A stretch of DNA of 5,241 nt from Legionellales bacterium UBA2469 (GTDB lineage Bacteria; Pseudomonadota; Gammaproteobacteria; Legionellales; Legionellaceae), in NCBI GenBank assembly GCA_002342175.1, contig DDPL01000050.1, forward strand, positions 1 through 5,241. The letters are read 5' to 3'. Positions within the stretch are counted from its first letter, which is position 1, and every line of letters begins with the position of its first letter. The position numbers and the translations under genes are program-made. This document shows positions 1-5,190 of this stretch, piece by piece. Under the pieces are notes generated by a model, which saw only the letters and a list, made by a program, of their open reading frames with translations, ran no database searches and was not told where the DNA came from.

Positions 1-1
1 T

Positions 2-118
2 ACAGCAAAAAATGGACTTGACCACGCAGTATTAGGCGCTTGGTTTGAATCATACAAAACAATCCTGTCATTTTTTTTTAATTATATCTTAATTGATTTG
101 CAATTAAATCCAGAATAA
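2..118 (+). CDS. Possible C-terminal end of a gene entering from the left
   Basis: This frame is open from the first complete codon to a TAA at 116-118 and encodes 38 residues with no start in the window. The tail has a mixed stretch (GLDHAVLGAWFESYKT) followed by a hydrophobic, phenylalanine-rich stretch (ILSFFFNYILIDL), which could be a terminal membrane segment. The other two plus frames close early: one at 19-21 and one at 33-35. I do not recognise the family. A 38-codon open run in AT-rich DNA could also arise by chance, so this is tentative. Confidence 0.35.
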   Translation, partial: TAKNGLDHAVLGAWFESYKTILSFFFNYILIDLQLNPE

Positions 119-162
119 TTACATAATAAAAAAAATTATCCACTTGATTGATGGACCATCCC

Positions 163-828
163 ATGTGTTATTCTGCCTCTGCAAGCTTTATGACCAGCGC
201 TGTTTTATTCTCATCAGGCATATATACCATTTATCAAGCTCTCAAGTATCACCCTTCTTATTTTTATATTGCATTAATTCCTATTTTTTTTGCCATTCAG
301 CAAGCGACTGAGGGCTTAATTTGGCTCACTCTGGAATACCCTGCACTCAACATTCAATTCCTTGAAAAGCTTTACCTGTTTTTTGCATTCTTTTTTTGGC
401 CCAGTTATATTTCATGGGCTACATATAAAATTGAGATTCAACCAAAAAAACAAAAAAAGTTATTAGTCTGCTTGATTTTAGGTCTTATTCTGGGAGTTAG
501 CATTTATATACCAATCTTATTTGGATGGATTCATTTCAAAGCATTTTCGTTACAACATTCGATTTGTTATAACGTCCATATTGACGACATCAAACTATAC
601 ATATACTCCCTTACTTATCTAAGTATTTTATTTATAGTAACCTTTATTTCTTCGAATAAAAAATTGCGAATATTTGGAATTTTTGTGTTGATTGCATTTA
701 TCACAACCATGTATTGTTTTCGATATGCATTCGCATCAATATGGTGTTATATGGCAGCAATAACTTCCATTTACTTGTTTTATGTTATCCCTCGCAAAAA
801 AGAAATTCAAAAACATGGCAAAATATGA
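163..828 (+). CDS. DUF6629-type polytopic membrane protein
   Basis: Encodes a 222-residue integral membrane protein of unknown function. Counting from the ATG at 163, hydrophobic segments lie near residues 9-27, 34-56, 69-88, 100-121, 147-163, 169-186 and 190-209, giving about seven helices. A lysine-rich cytoplasmic-type loop (PKKQKK) precedes helix 4 and a basic tail (PRKKEIQKHGK) ends the protein. Family-like signatures are the N-terminal MCYSASASF, a polar motif inside helix 2 (QQATEG at 46-51), and WCYMAA in the last helix (194-199). The frame also has a TTG at 148 and an ATG at 151. I chose 163 because members of this family start at the MCxSAxASF motif, and a GGA sits about 7 bases before it. 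The gene stands alone, with about 155 bases before the next plus-strand terminator. The family assignment comes from remembered motifs; no role is known to me. Confidence 0.82.
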   Translation: MCYSASASFMTSAVLFSSGIYTIYQALKYHPSYFYIALIPIFFAIQQATEGLIWLTLEYPALNIQFLEKLYLFFAFFFWPSYISWATYKIEIQPKKQKKLLVCLILGLILGVSIYIPILFGWIHFKAFSLQHSICYNVHIDDIKLYIYSLTYLSILFIVTFISSNKKLRIFGIFVLIAFITTMYCFRYAFASIWCYMAAITSIYLFYVIPRKKEIQKHGKI

Positions 829-923
829 TTAAATCCGTTTTTTATTAAAGCTTGTGTTAAAACAAAGAATTAATATCATCATTTCAAAAATTCAATTGTC
901 GATTTAATGTGATTCTTAAACAC

Positions 924-962
924 CCTATGGATGAATCCAGGGGCTTTTCGCCGCATTTTGGT
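924..962 (+). repeat. Half copy of a palindromic intergenic repeat
   Basis: This 39-base segment (starting CCTATGGATGAATCCA, ending CCGCATTTTGGT) matches the reverse complement of 3315-3353 at 37 of 39 positions by my alignment. It contains the central part and only one arm of the 58-bp palindrome at 3315-3372; the sequence before 924 shows no second ACCAAAATGCGG arm. Similarity stops sharply at the GGT end, which marks an element boundary. It looks like a truncated copy of a REP- or MITE-like sequence. Confidence 0.75.
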
Positions 963-983
963 AAAATATTCGATATGATAGGG

Positions 984-1010
984 AGGGACTTTTTAGTCCC
1001 TTTTATATTT
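984..1010 (+). terminator. Rho-independent terminator, plus strand
   Basis: The stem AGGGACT (984-990) pairs with AGTCCCT (995-1001) around a TTTT loop and is followed by TTTATATTT. It points rightwards and lies about 155 bases after the DUF6629-type gene. It could therefore end that transcript with a long 3' UTR, or end a short untranslated RNA between 829 and 984 that I cannot otherwise support. On the minus strand the hairpin is followed by CCCTATC and no T-run, so it should not terminate the kinase gene at 1096-1758. Confidence 0.8.
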
Positions 1011-1051
1011 GGATAAAAATTTAAACTTTATAAAACGATTAATGCGAATAC

Positions 1052-1074
1052 TTACCCACAGTTTTTGTGGATAA
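1052..1074. promoter_or_regulatory. Facing pair of DnaA-box-like sites
   Basis: TTACCCACA (1052-1060, plus strand) faces TGTGGATAA (1066-1074), which is TTATCCACA on the minus strand. The second matches the classical DnaA-box consensus exactly and the first differs at one base. They are separated by five bases, GTTTT, so together they form an imperfect 9-bp inverted repeat 21 bases beyond the kinase stop codon. A further 8-of-9 match, TTATCCACT, lies at 136-144. No dnaA, dnaN or other origin-linked gene is in the window. Binding is inferred from the motif alone; the alternative is a weak hairpin at the end of the kinase transcript. Confidence 0.4.
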
Positions 1075-1095
1075 CCATGGGTATAACCCTTGAAT

Positions 1096-1758
1096 TCAAA
1101 TGGATAAACCTATATTCGGGCTTTGTATGGACTGGATAATCTCGGAAACAGAAGCCTCTAAAGGATGTTGTTCTCCTATCAAACAAGTGTCATTAGAAAT
1201 GTCAAAATCGACATTCTTTTTATCTTTGCAAATTTGAAAAAAGAATGCGGGGCCAACAGTTGCTCTTTCTTTTAGAATGACATCTTCCGGATTTAAATTG
1301 CGTTCAATTAAATCACGTGCGGAACGTGTGCGAAGAAGTTCAAGGTATGATGATTTGCCCACAAAAACAGTCGTTTTTTCTAAATTCTCTGGAATGGTTT
1401 TAGCGTAAGTTAATGCAAACAACCCCTCTATAATCACAAAATCGGAAGGATGAACCTCTTCAAAAGTTAATCTTCGATTGGTTGGAAAATCAAAAATGGG
1501 TTTTATAATAACATGCCCTACATTTAATAATTCTAAATGATGTGTTAATAAATCTAAATCGTACTTTTCAATTAGATCAAAGTTTTCTGTACGTCGAAAA
1601 TGCTCGATATCTGTAATATGAGCTGGAACTTCGATAAAATAATCATCCATGGATAAATGTAAGACCGATAAACCCTCGGACTGCATTCGAGTAAATAACA
1701 TTTTGGCCAACGTTGATTTGCCAGAACCTGATGCACCACCAATAAAAATAATTTTCAT
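1096..1758 (-). CDS. Uridine kinase / phosphoribulokinase-family P-loop kinase
   Basis: A 220-residue soluble P-loop kinase, close to the usual length of bacterial uridine kinases. The Walker A motif GGASGSGKST is at residues 7-16. LSMDDYF at 35-41 matches the LDDFY substrate/Mg segment of uridine kinases, IFDFPTNRR at 88-96 corresponds to YDFPTH.R, and FVIIEGLFAL at 107-116 is the Walker B-like strand ending in IIEG. RTRSARDLIERN at 143-154 is the lid with R..RD..ER, which grips ATP phosphates. Members phosphorylate uridine/cytidine or related sugars in the cytoplasm; the exact substrate is not readable here, and the C-terminal third (KDKKNVDFDISND) differs from classical Udk. The ATG at 1758 lies directly before the first beta-strand MKIIFIGG, as expected, with only a weak TAAG as ribosome site. 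It lies 68 bases downstream of a decayed M48 gene on the same strand. No clear terminator follows it. Confidence 0.85.
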   Translation of the reverse strand: MKIIFIGGASGSGKSTLAKMLFTRMQSEGLSVLHLSMDDYFIEVPAHITDIEHFRRTENFDLIEKYDLDLLTHHLELLNVGHVIIKPIFDFPTNRRLTFEEVHPSDFVIIEGLFALTYAKTIPENLEKTTVFVGKSSYLELLRTRSARDLIERNLNPEDVILKERATVGPAFFFQICKDKKNVDFDISNDTCLIGEQHPLEASVSEIIQSIQSPNIGLSI

Positions 1759-1826
1759 AATTTGCTTACAAAAGCATCATTATTAATGTGTTTAATGATT
1801 TAAACAAGTGATTTAATGAAATAATT

Positions 1827-2095
1827 TTAAACTAAGTTTTCTAAAACATGATTAATTCTTTCATCAATAGATGGATGTGTACTAAATTTAAATTTAATTG
1901 GGCAGCGATACTTAAAAAATGCACCGGCATTTTTTAAGTATATTATTCATGCATCATCTGATCTAATTTTAATAATGTTCGACCAAAAGCCTGCGGAGAT
2001 GCTTGAAAGTAGTTCACAGGAATTAGCTCTACTTCATATTCTATTTGTTTAAAATAATCCGAACAGTGCTGAACTAGCTTAAATAATAAAAATAA
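1827..2095 (-). pseudogene. Decayed M48-family metallopeptidase (HtpX/BepA-like), C-terminal remnant
   Basis: Two minus-strand frames together read as the end of an M48 zinc metallopeptidase. The first runs from about 2095 to a TAA at 1943-1945 and includes EYEVELIPVNYF and SPQAFGRTLLKLDQM, resembling the E.EAD..A..Y (third zinc ligand) and sP.aL...L.KL segments of the family. The second, shifted by one base, reads KNAGAFFKY and then FSTHPSIDERINHVLENLV before TAA at 1827-1829, matching the conserved FSTHP...ERI C-terminus. The frames switch between 1943 and 1949, where a single base has probably been lost. The HEXXH-bearing N-terminal half is absent: a stop in the first frame precedes 2095, and the sequence beyond belongs to an unrelated plus-strand frame. 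It cannot encode an active protease. Its family is clear from the C-terminus; which M48 subfamily it came from is uncertain. Confidence 0.7.
1908..1941. repeat. Perfect 15-bp inverted repeat with 4-base loop
   Basis: ATACTTAAAAAATGC (1908-1922) is the exact reverse complement of GCATTTTTTAAGTAT (1927-1941), with ACCG between. The structure sits inside the M48 remnant, two bases from the point where the reading frame changes (1943-1949). As RNA it would fold on either strand, but neither side has a typical terminator T-run directly after it. It may be a product of the same event that broke the gene. Confidence 0.85.
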
Positions 2096-2107
2096 TTAAA
2101 GCACCCG

Positions 2108-2389
2108 ATGAAAAATACATTTTTTAAAACCATCTAATCAACGACTTTTACAGCACCATTAGCTTTATTTGCTGTTTGCTATACCAAACCTATTCTTCAT
2201 TCATACCATGAAAGCAAAAAACACGAAGAAAAAATGAAAAATTATTACGAAAAACAGAATATCACGCCAGTCGAGTCAACCATTTGGTCTAGATTTAAGA
2301 ATGCTTATCTTCCGTTATTCCCTCTCATACCTGAAAATAAAACACCTTATTGTGTATGGCCTCGGCAAGAAAACCATAAACGAGGCTAA
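2108..2389 (+). pseudogene. Small membrane-anchored hypothetical protein interrupted by TAA at codon 10
   Basis: From ATG 2108 the frame reads MKNTFFKTI, then TAA at 2135-2137, then 83 further codons to TAA at 2387-2389. A single change from CAA or similar would explain the stop. The restored protein would have about 93 residues. It would have a short hydrophobic stretch near residues 14-27 (TFTAPLALFAVCYT), a charged, probably helical segment (HESKKHEEKMKNYYEKQ), and an aromatic/proline-rich tail with WSRFKNAY, LFPLIP and YCVWP. I do not recognise the family. Coding character is suggested by the amino-acid make-up and by the strong terminator that begins at the stop codon. After the internal stop the first usable ATG is at 2234 (51 residues, weak GAAGAA upstream), which would lose the hydrophobic part. 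The ribosome site before 2108 is poor, so the original start is uncertain. Confidence 0.5.
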
Positions 2390-2420
2390 AGACCTCGTAA
2401 AACGACCAGGTCTTTTTTTT
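2381..2420 (+). terminator. Rho-independent terminator with an alternative upstream hairpin
   Basis: AAAGACCT (2388-2395) pairs with AGGTCTTT (2408-2415), followed by further T to 2420: a strong plus-strand terminator that starts in the stop codon of the broken frame at 2108-2389. An alternative stem, CGAGG (2381-2385) with CCTCG (2393-2397), shares bases with the left arm, so the two stems cannot form together. That arrangement resembles an attenuator, but the upstream stem is only 5 bp and may be incidental. Confidence 0.75.
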
Positions 2421-2452
2421 AAACTAAAGGATGATAGATTCCAAAAACGGTA

Positions 2453-2490
2453 AAATATATGGTATATTTAGTTTTTAATTAAATTATAAT
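2453..2490 (+). promoter_or_regulatory. Putative promoter with operator-like palindrome before the methyltransferase
   Basis: A perfect -10 hexamer TATAAT lies at 2485-2490. The expected -35 place (about 2462-2467) is occupied by the right arm of a 7-bp inverted repeat, AAATATA (2453-2459) and TATATTT (2463-2469), and has no TTGACA-like hexamer. With this -10, transcription would begin around 2496-2498, at the GTG start codon at 2497. The region is very AT-rich, so both the hexamer and the palindrome could be fortuitous. Confidence 0.4.
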
Positions 2491-2496
2491 CATATC

Positions 2497-3261
2497 GTGG
2501 AAACAAGCATTTATAATAAAAAATCACATTATTATGATTTCATATACTCTTGGAAAAATTATAAGACCGAATCAATAATTCTTGAACAACTGATTAAAAA
2601 ATACAAACGTTCATCTGGCTCTGAATTACTCGATGCAGGATGCGGAACAGGCTCCCATTTGGAACATTTACAAGATACGTTTTCTGTTATGGGAATTGAT
2701 ATCAGCGACTGTTTATTAAAAGAAGCTAAAATCAAAAATCCAAATATGCAATTTAGACAATGTGATTTTATTCAAGTTAATTTTGCAAAAAAATATGATG
2801 TTATTCTTTGTCTTGGTAATTCGATTGGCTACACCAAAAATTATCATAATTTACAAAAAACCATTAAAAGCTTTTCAAAACATTTAAATCCAGGTGGATT
2901 GCTTTTAATTGAGCCGTGGTTCCAAGAGCAGTATTATCATGATAACTCTTCGTTAATTAAAACATATCATCACGATGATATTAAAATTGCTCGACTTACT
3001 GAGTTTCGCAAAAAGGGAATTGTTTCTCTAGTCAATATGCACTTTTTACTTTCCGAGGCTGGCAAAACTGTTCAGCACTGGGATGAATTGCATGAAATCG
3101 CTATGTTTGATAAAAACGATTACCTACAACTCATGACGGAAAATGGTTTAGAATCGACTTATGTAGAGAATGGTTTAATTTCATCCGATGCACATAGCAA
3201 GAAACCTGCTTCTTGGTATGAGTCCGATAAAGGCTTATATATTGGGATTAAATCTATATAA
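2497..3261 (+). CDS. SAM-dependent methyltransferase, TylM1/DesVI-like (sugar N,N-dimethyltransferase type)
   Basis: A 254-residue class I methyltransferase that should use S-adenosylmethionine in the cytoplasm. Motif I is LLDAGCGTGSHLEHL (44-58), the ribose-binding acid is D68 in GIDIS, the adenine-side motif is QCDF (88-91), and motif IV is YDVILCLGNSIGY (100-112). The second half carries PGGLLLIEPWF (132-142), MHFLLSE (181-187) and HEIAMF (199-204), which follow the layout of TylM1/DesVI (acceptor region EPWW, H.T or H.L strands, final GL..G). Those enzymes dimethylate a dTDP-3-amino-sugar in macrolide pathways; no sugar or polyketide genes are here, so the substrate is unknown. The N-terminus IYNKKSHYYDFIYSWKNY matches the family start, supporting the GTG at 2497; an in-frame TAA at 2476-2478 rules out a longer protein. 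No Shine-Dalgarno site is visible. A hairpin overlaps the stop codon. Confidence 0.85.
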   Translation: METSIYNKKSHYYDFIYSWKNYKTESIILEQLIKKYKRSSGSELLDAGCGTGSHLEHLQDTFSVMGIDISDCLLKEAKIKNPNMQFRQCDFIQVNFAKKYDVILCLGNSIGYTKNYHNLQKTIKSFSKHLNPGGLLLIEPWFQEQYYHDNSSLIKTYHHDDIKIARLTEFRKKGIVSLVNMHFLLSEAGKTVQHWDELHEIAMFDKNDYLQLMTENGLESTYVENGLISSDAHSKKPASWYESDKGLYIGIKSI

Positions 3262-3305
3262 CAATGGGGCAAATTATGCCCCTATTGTATTTAGTGATTT
3301 TATTT
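3261..3305 (+). terminator. Probable terminator after the methyltransferase
   Basis: ACAAT-GGGGCA (3261-3271) pairs with TGCCCC-T-ATTGT (3277-3288) around AATTA, giving 6 bp plus 5 bp with one bulged T. It begins at the last base of the methyltransferase stop codon. The following sequence, ATTTAGTGATTTTATTT, is only moderately T-rich, so termination efficiency is uncertain. Confidence 0.6.
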
Positions 3306-3314
3306 CTGTCCGAT

Positions 3315-3372
3315 ACCAAAATGCGGCGAAAACCCCTTGGATTCATCCATAGGCTTTTCACCGCATTTTGGT
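3315..3372. repeat. Complete 58-bp palindromic intergenic repeat (REP/MITE-like)
   Basis: A 21-base arm (3315-3335, starting ACCAAAATGCGG) is the inverted match of 3352-3372 (ending CCGCATTTTGGT) with two mismatches. The 16-base centre contains its own small palindrome TGGAT-TC-ATCCA. Positions 3315-3353 are related to 924-962 in the opposite orientation. It lies between the methyltransferase hairpin and the upstream region of the cysteine-rich gene, so it may add a strong RNA hairpin there. No obvious target-site duplication flanks it. It has no coding capacity, so any movement would need an enzyme supplied elsewhere. Confidence 0.8.
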
Positions 3373-3456
3373 AAACAAATAATCATTAAAAAAGAATAGA
3401 CAATTCCCATCTATCTATGGTGGAATAATATGGTTAATATTTTCAAGGAATGATTT

Positions 3457-3723
3457 ATGTTTTTAAGAACAATTGGATTTTTAATCTTCAGTTCTCAATT
3501 GGTATTTGCTGCTAGCGTCCCCAAAGAATGTCCACATACTAGAAATTGTAACACTGATGTCGATTGTCGTATTTATGGAGCAAAACACAATTGTCATAGT
3601 ATTTGTGTTCGTAAAACGTTAACAGATAAAGAAAAACATGAATATGCATGTCCTCAACAATGTTTATGTGGTCCAGAAGACAAGAGTTATTTTTTTGGTT
3701 TGCCTCTACCTGCAAAAAATTAG
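3457..3723 (+). CDS. Small secreted cysteine-rich protein (eight cysteines)
   Basis: An 88-residue precursor. Residues 1-18 form a typical Sec signal peptide: FLRT, a hydrophobic core GFLIFSSQLVF, then VFA before AS, with cleavage expected after A18 or A19. The mature part of about 70 residues has eight cysteines at 25, 31, 37, 46, 50, 65, 69 and 71, an even number consistent with four disulfides formed in the periplasm or outside. The spacing is C-x5-C-x5-C-x8-C-x3-C-x14-C-x3-C-x-C. The stretch CNTDVDC...C...C recalls the C..D.DC pattern of eukaryotic-like WAP- or EGF-type mini-domains, but I cannot name a family. There are no helices or catalytic motifs to suggest an enzyme. The start is secure: AAGGAA at 3445-3450 lies 6 bases before the ATG. 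The stop is 18 bases before the glycerol kinase start, so the two genes probably share a transcript. Confidence 0.75.
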   Translation: MFLRTIGFLIFSSQLVFAASVPKECPHTRNCNTDVDCRIYGAKHNCHSICVRKTLTDKEKHEYACPQQCLCGPEDKSYFFGLPLPAKN

Positions 3724-3741
3724 TCACATGTAGGTTTTGAT

Positions 3742-5190
3742 ATGTATATTGTGGTAATTGACCAAGGAACGAGTAGTACTCGTGCGATGTTGTACAATTT
3801 AAAAGGGAAAATCATAACCCAAAGTGTCTATCCCTTGACGCAATATTATCCTCATCCTGGATGGGTTGAGCACTGTCCTGAAGAGATCTGGCAACATACT
3901 ATCAAAGCCTTAAAAAACATCTGTTCTCAATTTAAACCTTCTGACATTCTTGGGATTAGCATTACCAATCAACGAGAAACAACTCTTTTATGGGATAAAA
4001 AAACAGGGCGTTGCCTTTCAAAAGCCATTGTCTGGCAGGATAGAAGGACCCAAAAATATTGTGATCTTCTAAAAGAATATAATCCGAAAATTCGTGAAAA
4101 AACTGGATTAACATGCGATCCTTATTTTTCAGCAACAAAAATTAAATGGCTTCTCGATAAGCATCCCTCATCAAAGGATATTTTATTTGGAACAATTGAT
4201 ACCTATTTATTATGGCGTCTTACGAATGGAACATCGCATAAAACTGATATCACCAATGCCTCACGTACACTTTTATTAAACATCCACACACTTACATGGG
4301 ATGAGGAATTACTAAGTATTTTCCAAATACCATCGCATATTTTACCTGAAATTTGTTCTTCTGATGCGTATTTTGGTGACATTGACCCTTCATTATTAGG
4401 ATTTTCATGCCCAATTCTTGCAATAATTGGGGATCAACAATCAGCGCTACTGGGTATTGGATGCACCCAACCGGGCGATATTAAAGTAACATATGGAACC
4501 GGTGGGTTTGTCATGTTAAATACTGGGACTATTCCATTTTTATCTGACCATGGCCTTCTGACCACCATTGCCTATCAGATTAACAAGCAAATATATTATG
4601 CGCTTGAAGGAAATATTTATGATGCCGGCTCTTTAATGACCTGGTTAAAAGGTCAGATAGGTTTTATTGAAGATTATCAAGAAAGTATAAAACTCGCATC
4701 ATCTATTGATTCATCTGAGGGAGTCATTTTTATACCTTCATTTTCAGGGATCGGCGCACCACATTGGATATCCAATTGCGGGGCTTCTTTTCAAGGACTA
4801 TCGCGAACCACCACAAAAGCCCATCTTATCAGAGCTGTGATGGAATCCATTGCATTTCAAACCTATGATATTTTGAAAACCATGGAAAACGATACGCATC
4901 TTCCTATTCAAAAGTTACGAGTTGACGGTGGAATGATTCATAACCATTGGTTTATACAATTTTTAAATCAATTATGTGGCAACATCATCCACATTCCCAA
5001 CACATTTGAGAACACCTCAAAAGGGGCTGCTTTGATTTCTGCACTTTCTTTTGTTGATGAGAAGAATATTCATGAATTATCTTTAAAATGGCAAAAAGAA
5101 ACCTTACTTAACAACCCGGCATGTCCTAAGGCAATGATTTCATATCAAAATTGGCAAAAAGAAATCCAAAAAATTAAATTAAACCCATAG
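3742..5190 (+). CDS. glpK: Glycerol kinase (FGGY family)
   Basis: Cytoplasmic ATP:glycerol 3-phosphotransferase, which makes sn-glycerol-3-phosphate for lipid synthesis or breakdown. The 482 residues are slightly fewer than the ~500 of E. coli GlpK, and both actin-like FGGY domains are present. Visible motifs are DQGTSSTRA (7-15, phosphate loop), WVEH (41-44), NQRE (76-79, glycerol-binding R78/E79), WQDRRT (98-103), DPYFSATK (126-133, substrate tyrosine Y128), TNASRT (171-176), GDQQSALLG (230-238, with catalytic base D231), YGTGGF (251-256), LEGNIYDAGS (288-297), GAPHW (338-342), MESIAFQTYD (367-376) and VDGGM (394-398). The segment before D231 (DPSLLGFSCPILAIIG) lacks the GGxGGTR loop that binds fructose-1,6-bisphosphate in E. 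coli, and the GAPYWD...ARG motif is changed to GAPHWISNCGAS. Only a weak TAGGT precedes the ATG. It follows the cysteine-rich gene by 18 bases; no glpF, glpD or glpR is in view. Confidence 0.93.
   Translation: MYIVVIDQGTSSTRAMLYNLKGKIITQSVYPLTQYYPHPGWVEHCPEEIWQHTIKALKNICSQFKPSDILGISITNQRETTLLWDKKTGRCLSKAIVWQDRRTQKYCDLLKEYNPKIREKTGLTCDPYFSATKIKWLLDKHPSSKDILFGTIDTYLLWRLTNGTSHKTDITNASRTLLLNIHTLTWDEELLSIFQIPSHILPEICSSDAYFGDIDPSLLGFSCPILAIIGDQQSALLGIGCTQPGDIKVTYGTGGFVMLNTGTIPFLSDHGLLTTIAYQINKQIYYALEGNIYDAGSLMTWLKGQIGFIEDYQESIKLASSIDSSEGVIFIPSFSGIGAPHWISNCGASFQGLSRTTTKAHLIRAVMESIAFQTYDILKTMENDTHLPIQKLRVDGGMIHNHWFIQFLNQLCGNIIHIPNTFENTSKGAALISALSFVDEKNIHELSLKWQKETLLNNPACPKAMISYQNWQKEIQKIKLNP

Noticed and set aside
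148..162. Longer N-terminus (TTG 148 or ATG 151) for the DUF6629-type protein
   Set aside because: The family-like MCYSASASF motif begins at the ATG at 163, which also has a GGA at suitable distance; the extra MDHP residues add nothing recognisable.
984..1010. Bidirectional terminator shared with the minus-strand kinase
   Set aside because: Read on the minus strand, the hairpin is followed by CCCTATC with no T-run.
1052..1074. Replication origin
   Set aside because: Two or three DnaA-like 9-mers without dnaA/dnaN, an AT-unwinding cluster or iterons are not enough.
3397..3431. Promoter for the cysteine-rich/glpK pair (TAGACA with TAATAT)
   Set aside because: The spacing is about 23 bases, too long for a standard sigma-70 promoter, and no better pair stands out in this AT-rich stretch.
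3539..3727. Open frame of 62 codons on the minus strand
   Set aside because: It lies opposite the cysteine-rich gene, has no ribosome site or recognisable protein features, and the plus-strand gene has a signal peptide and good start.
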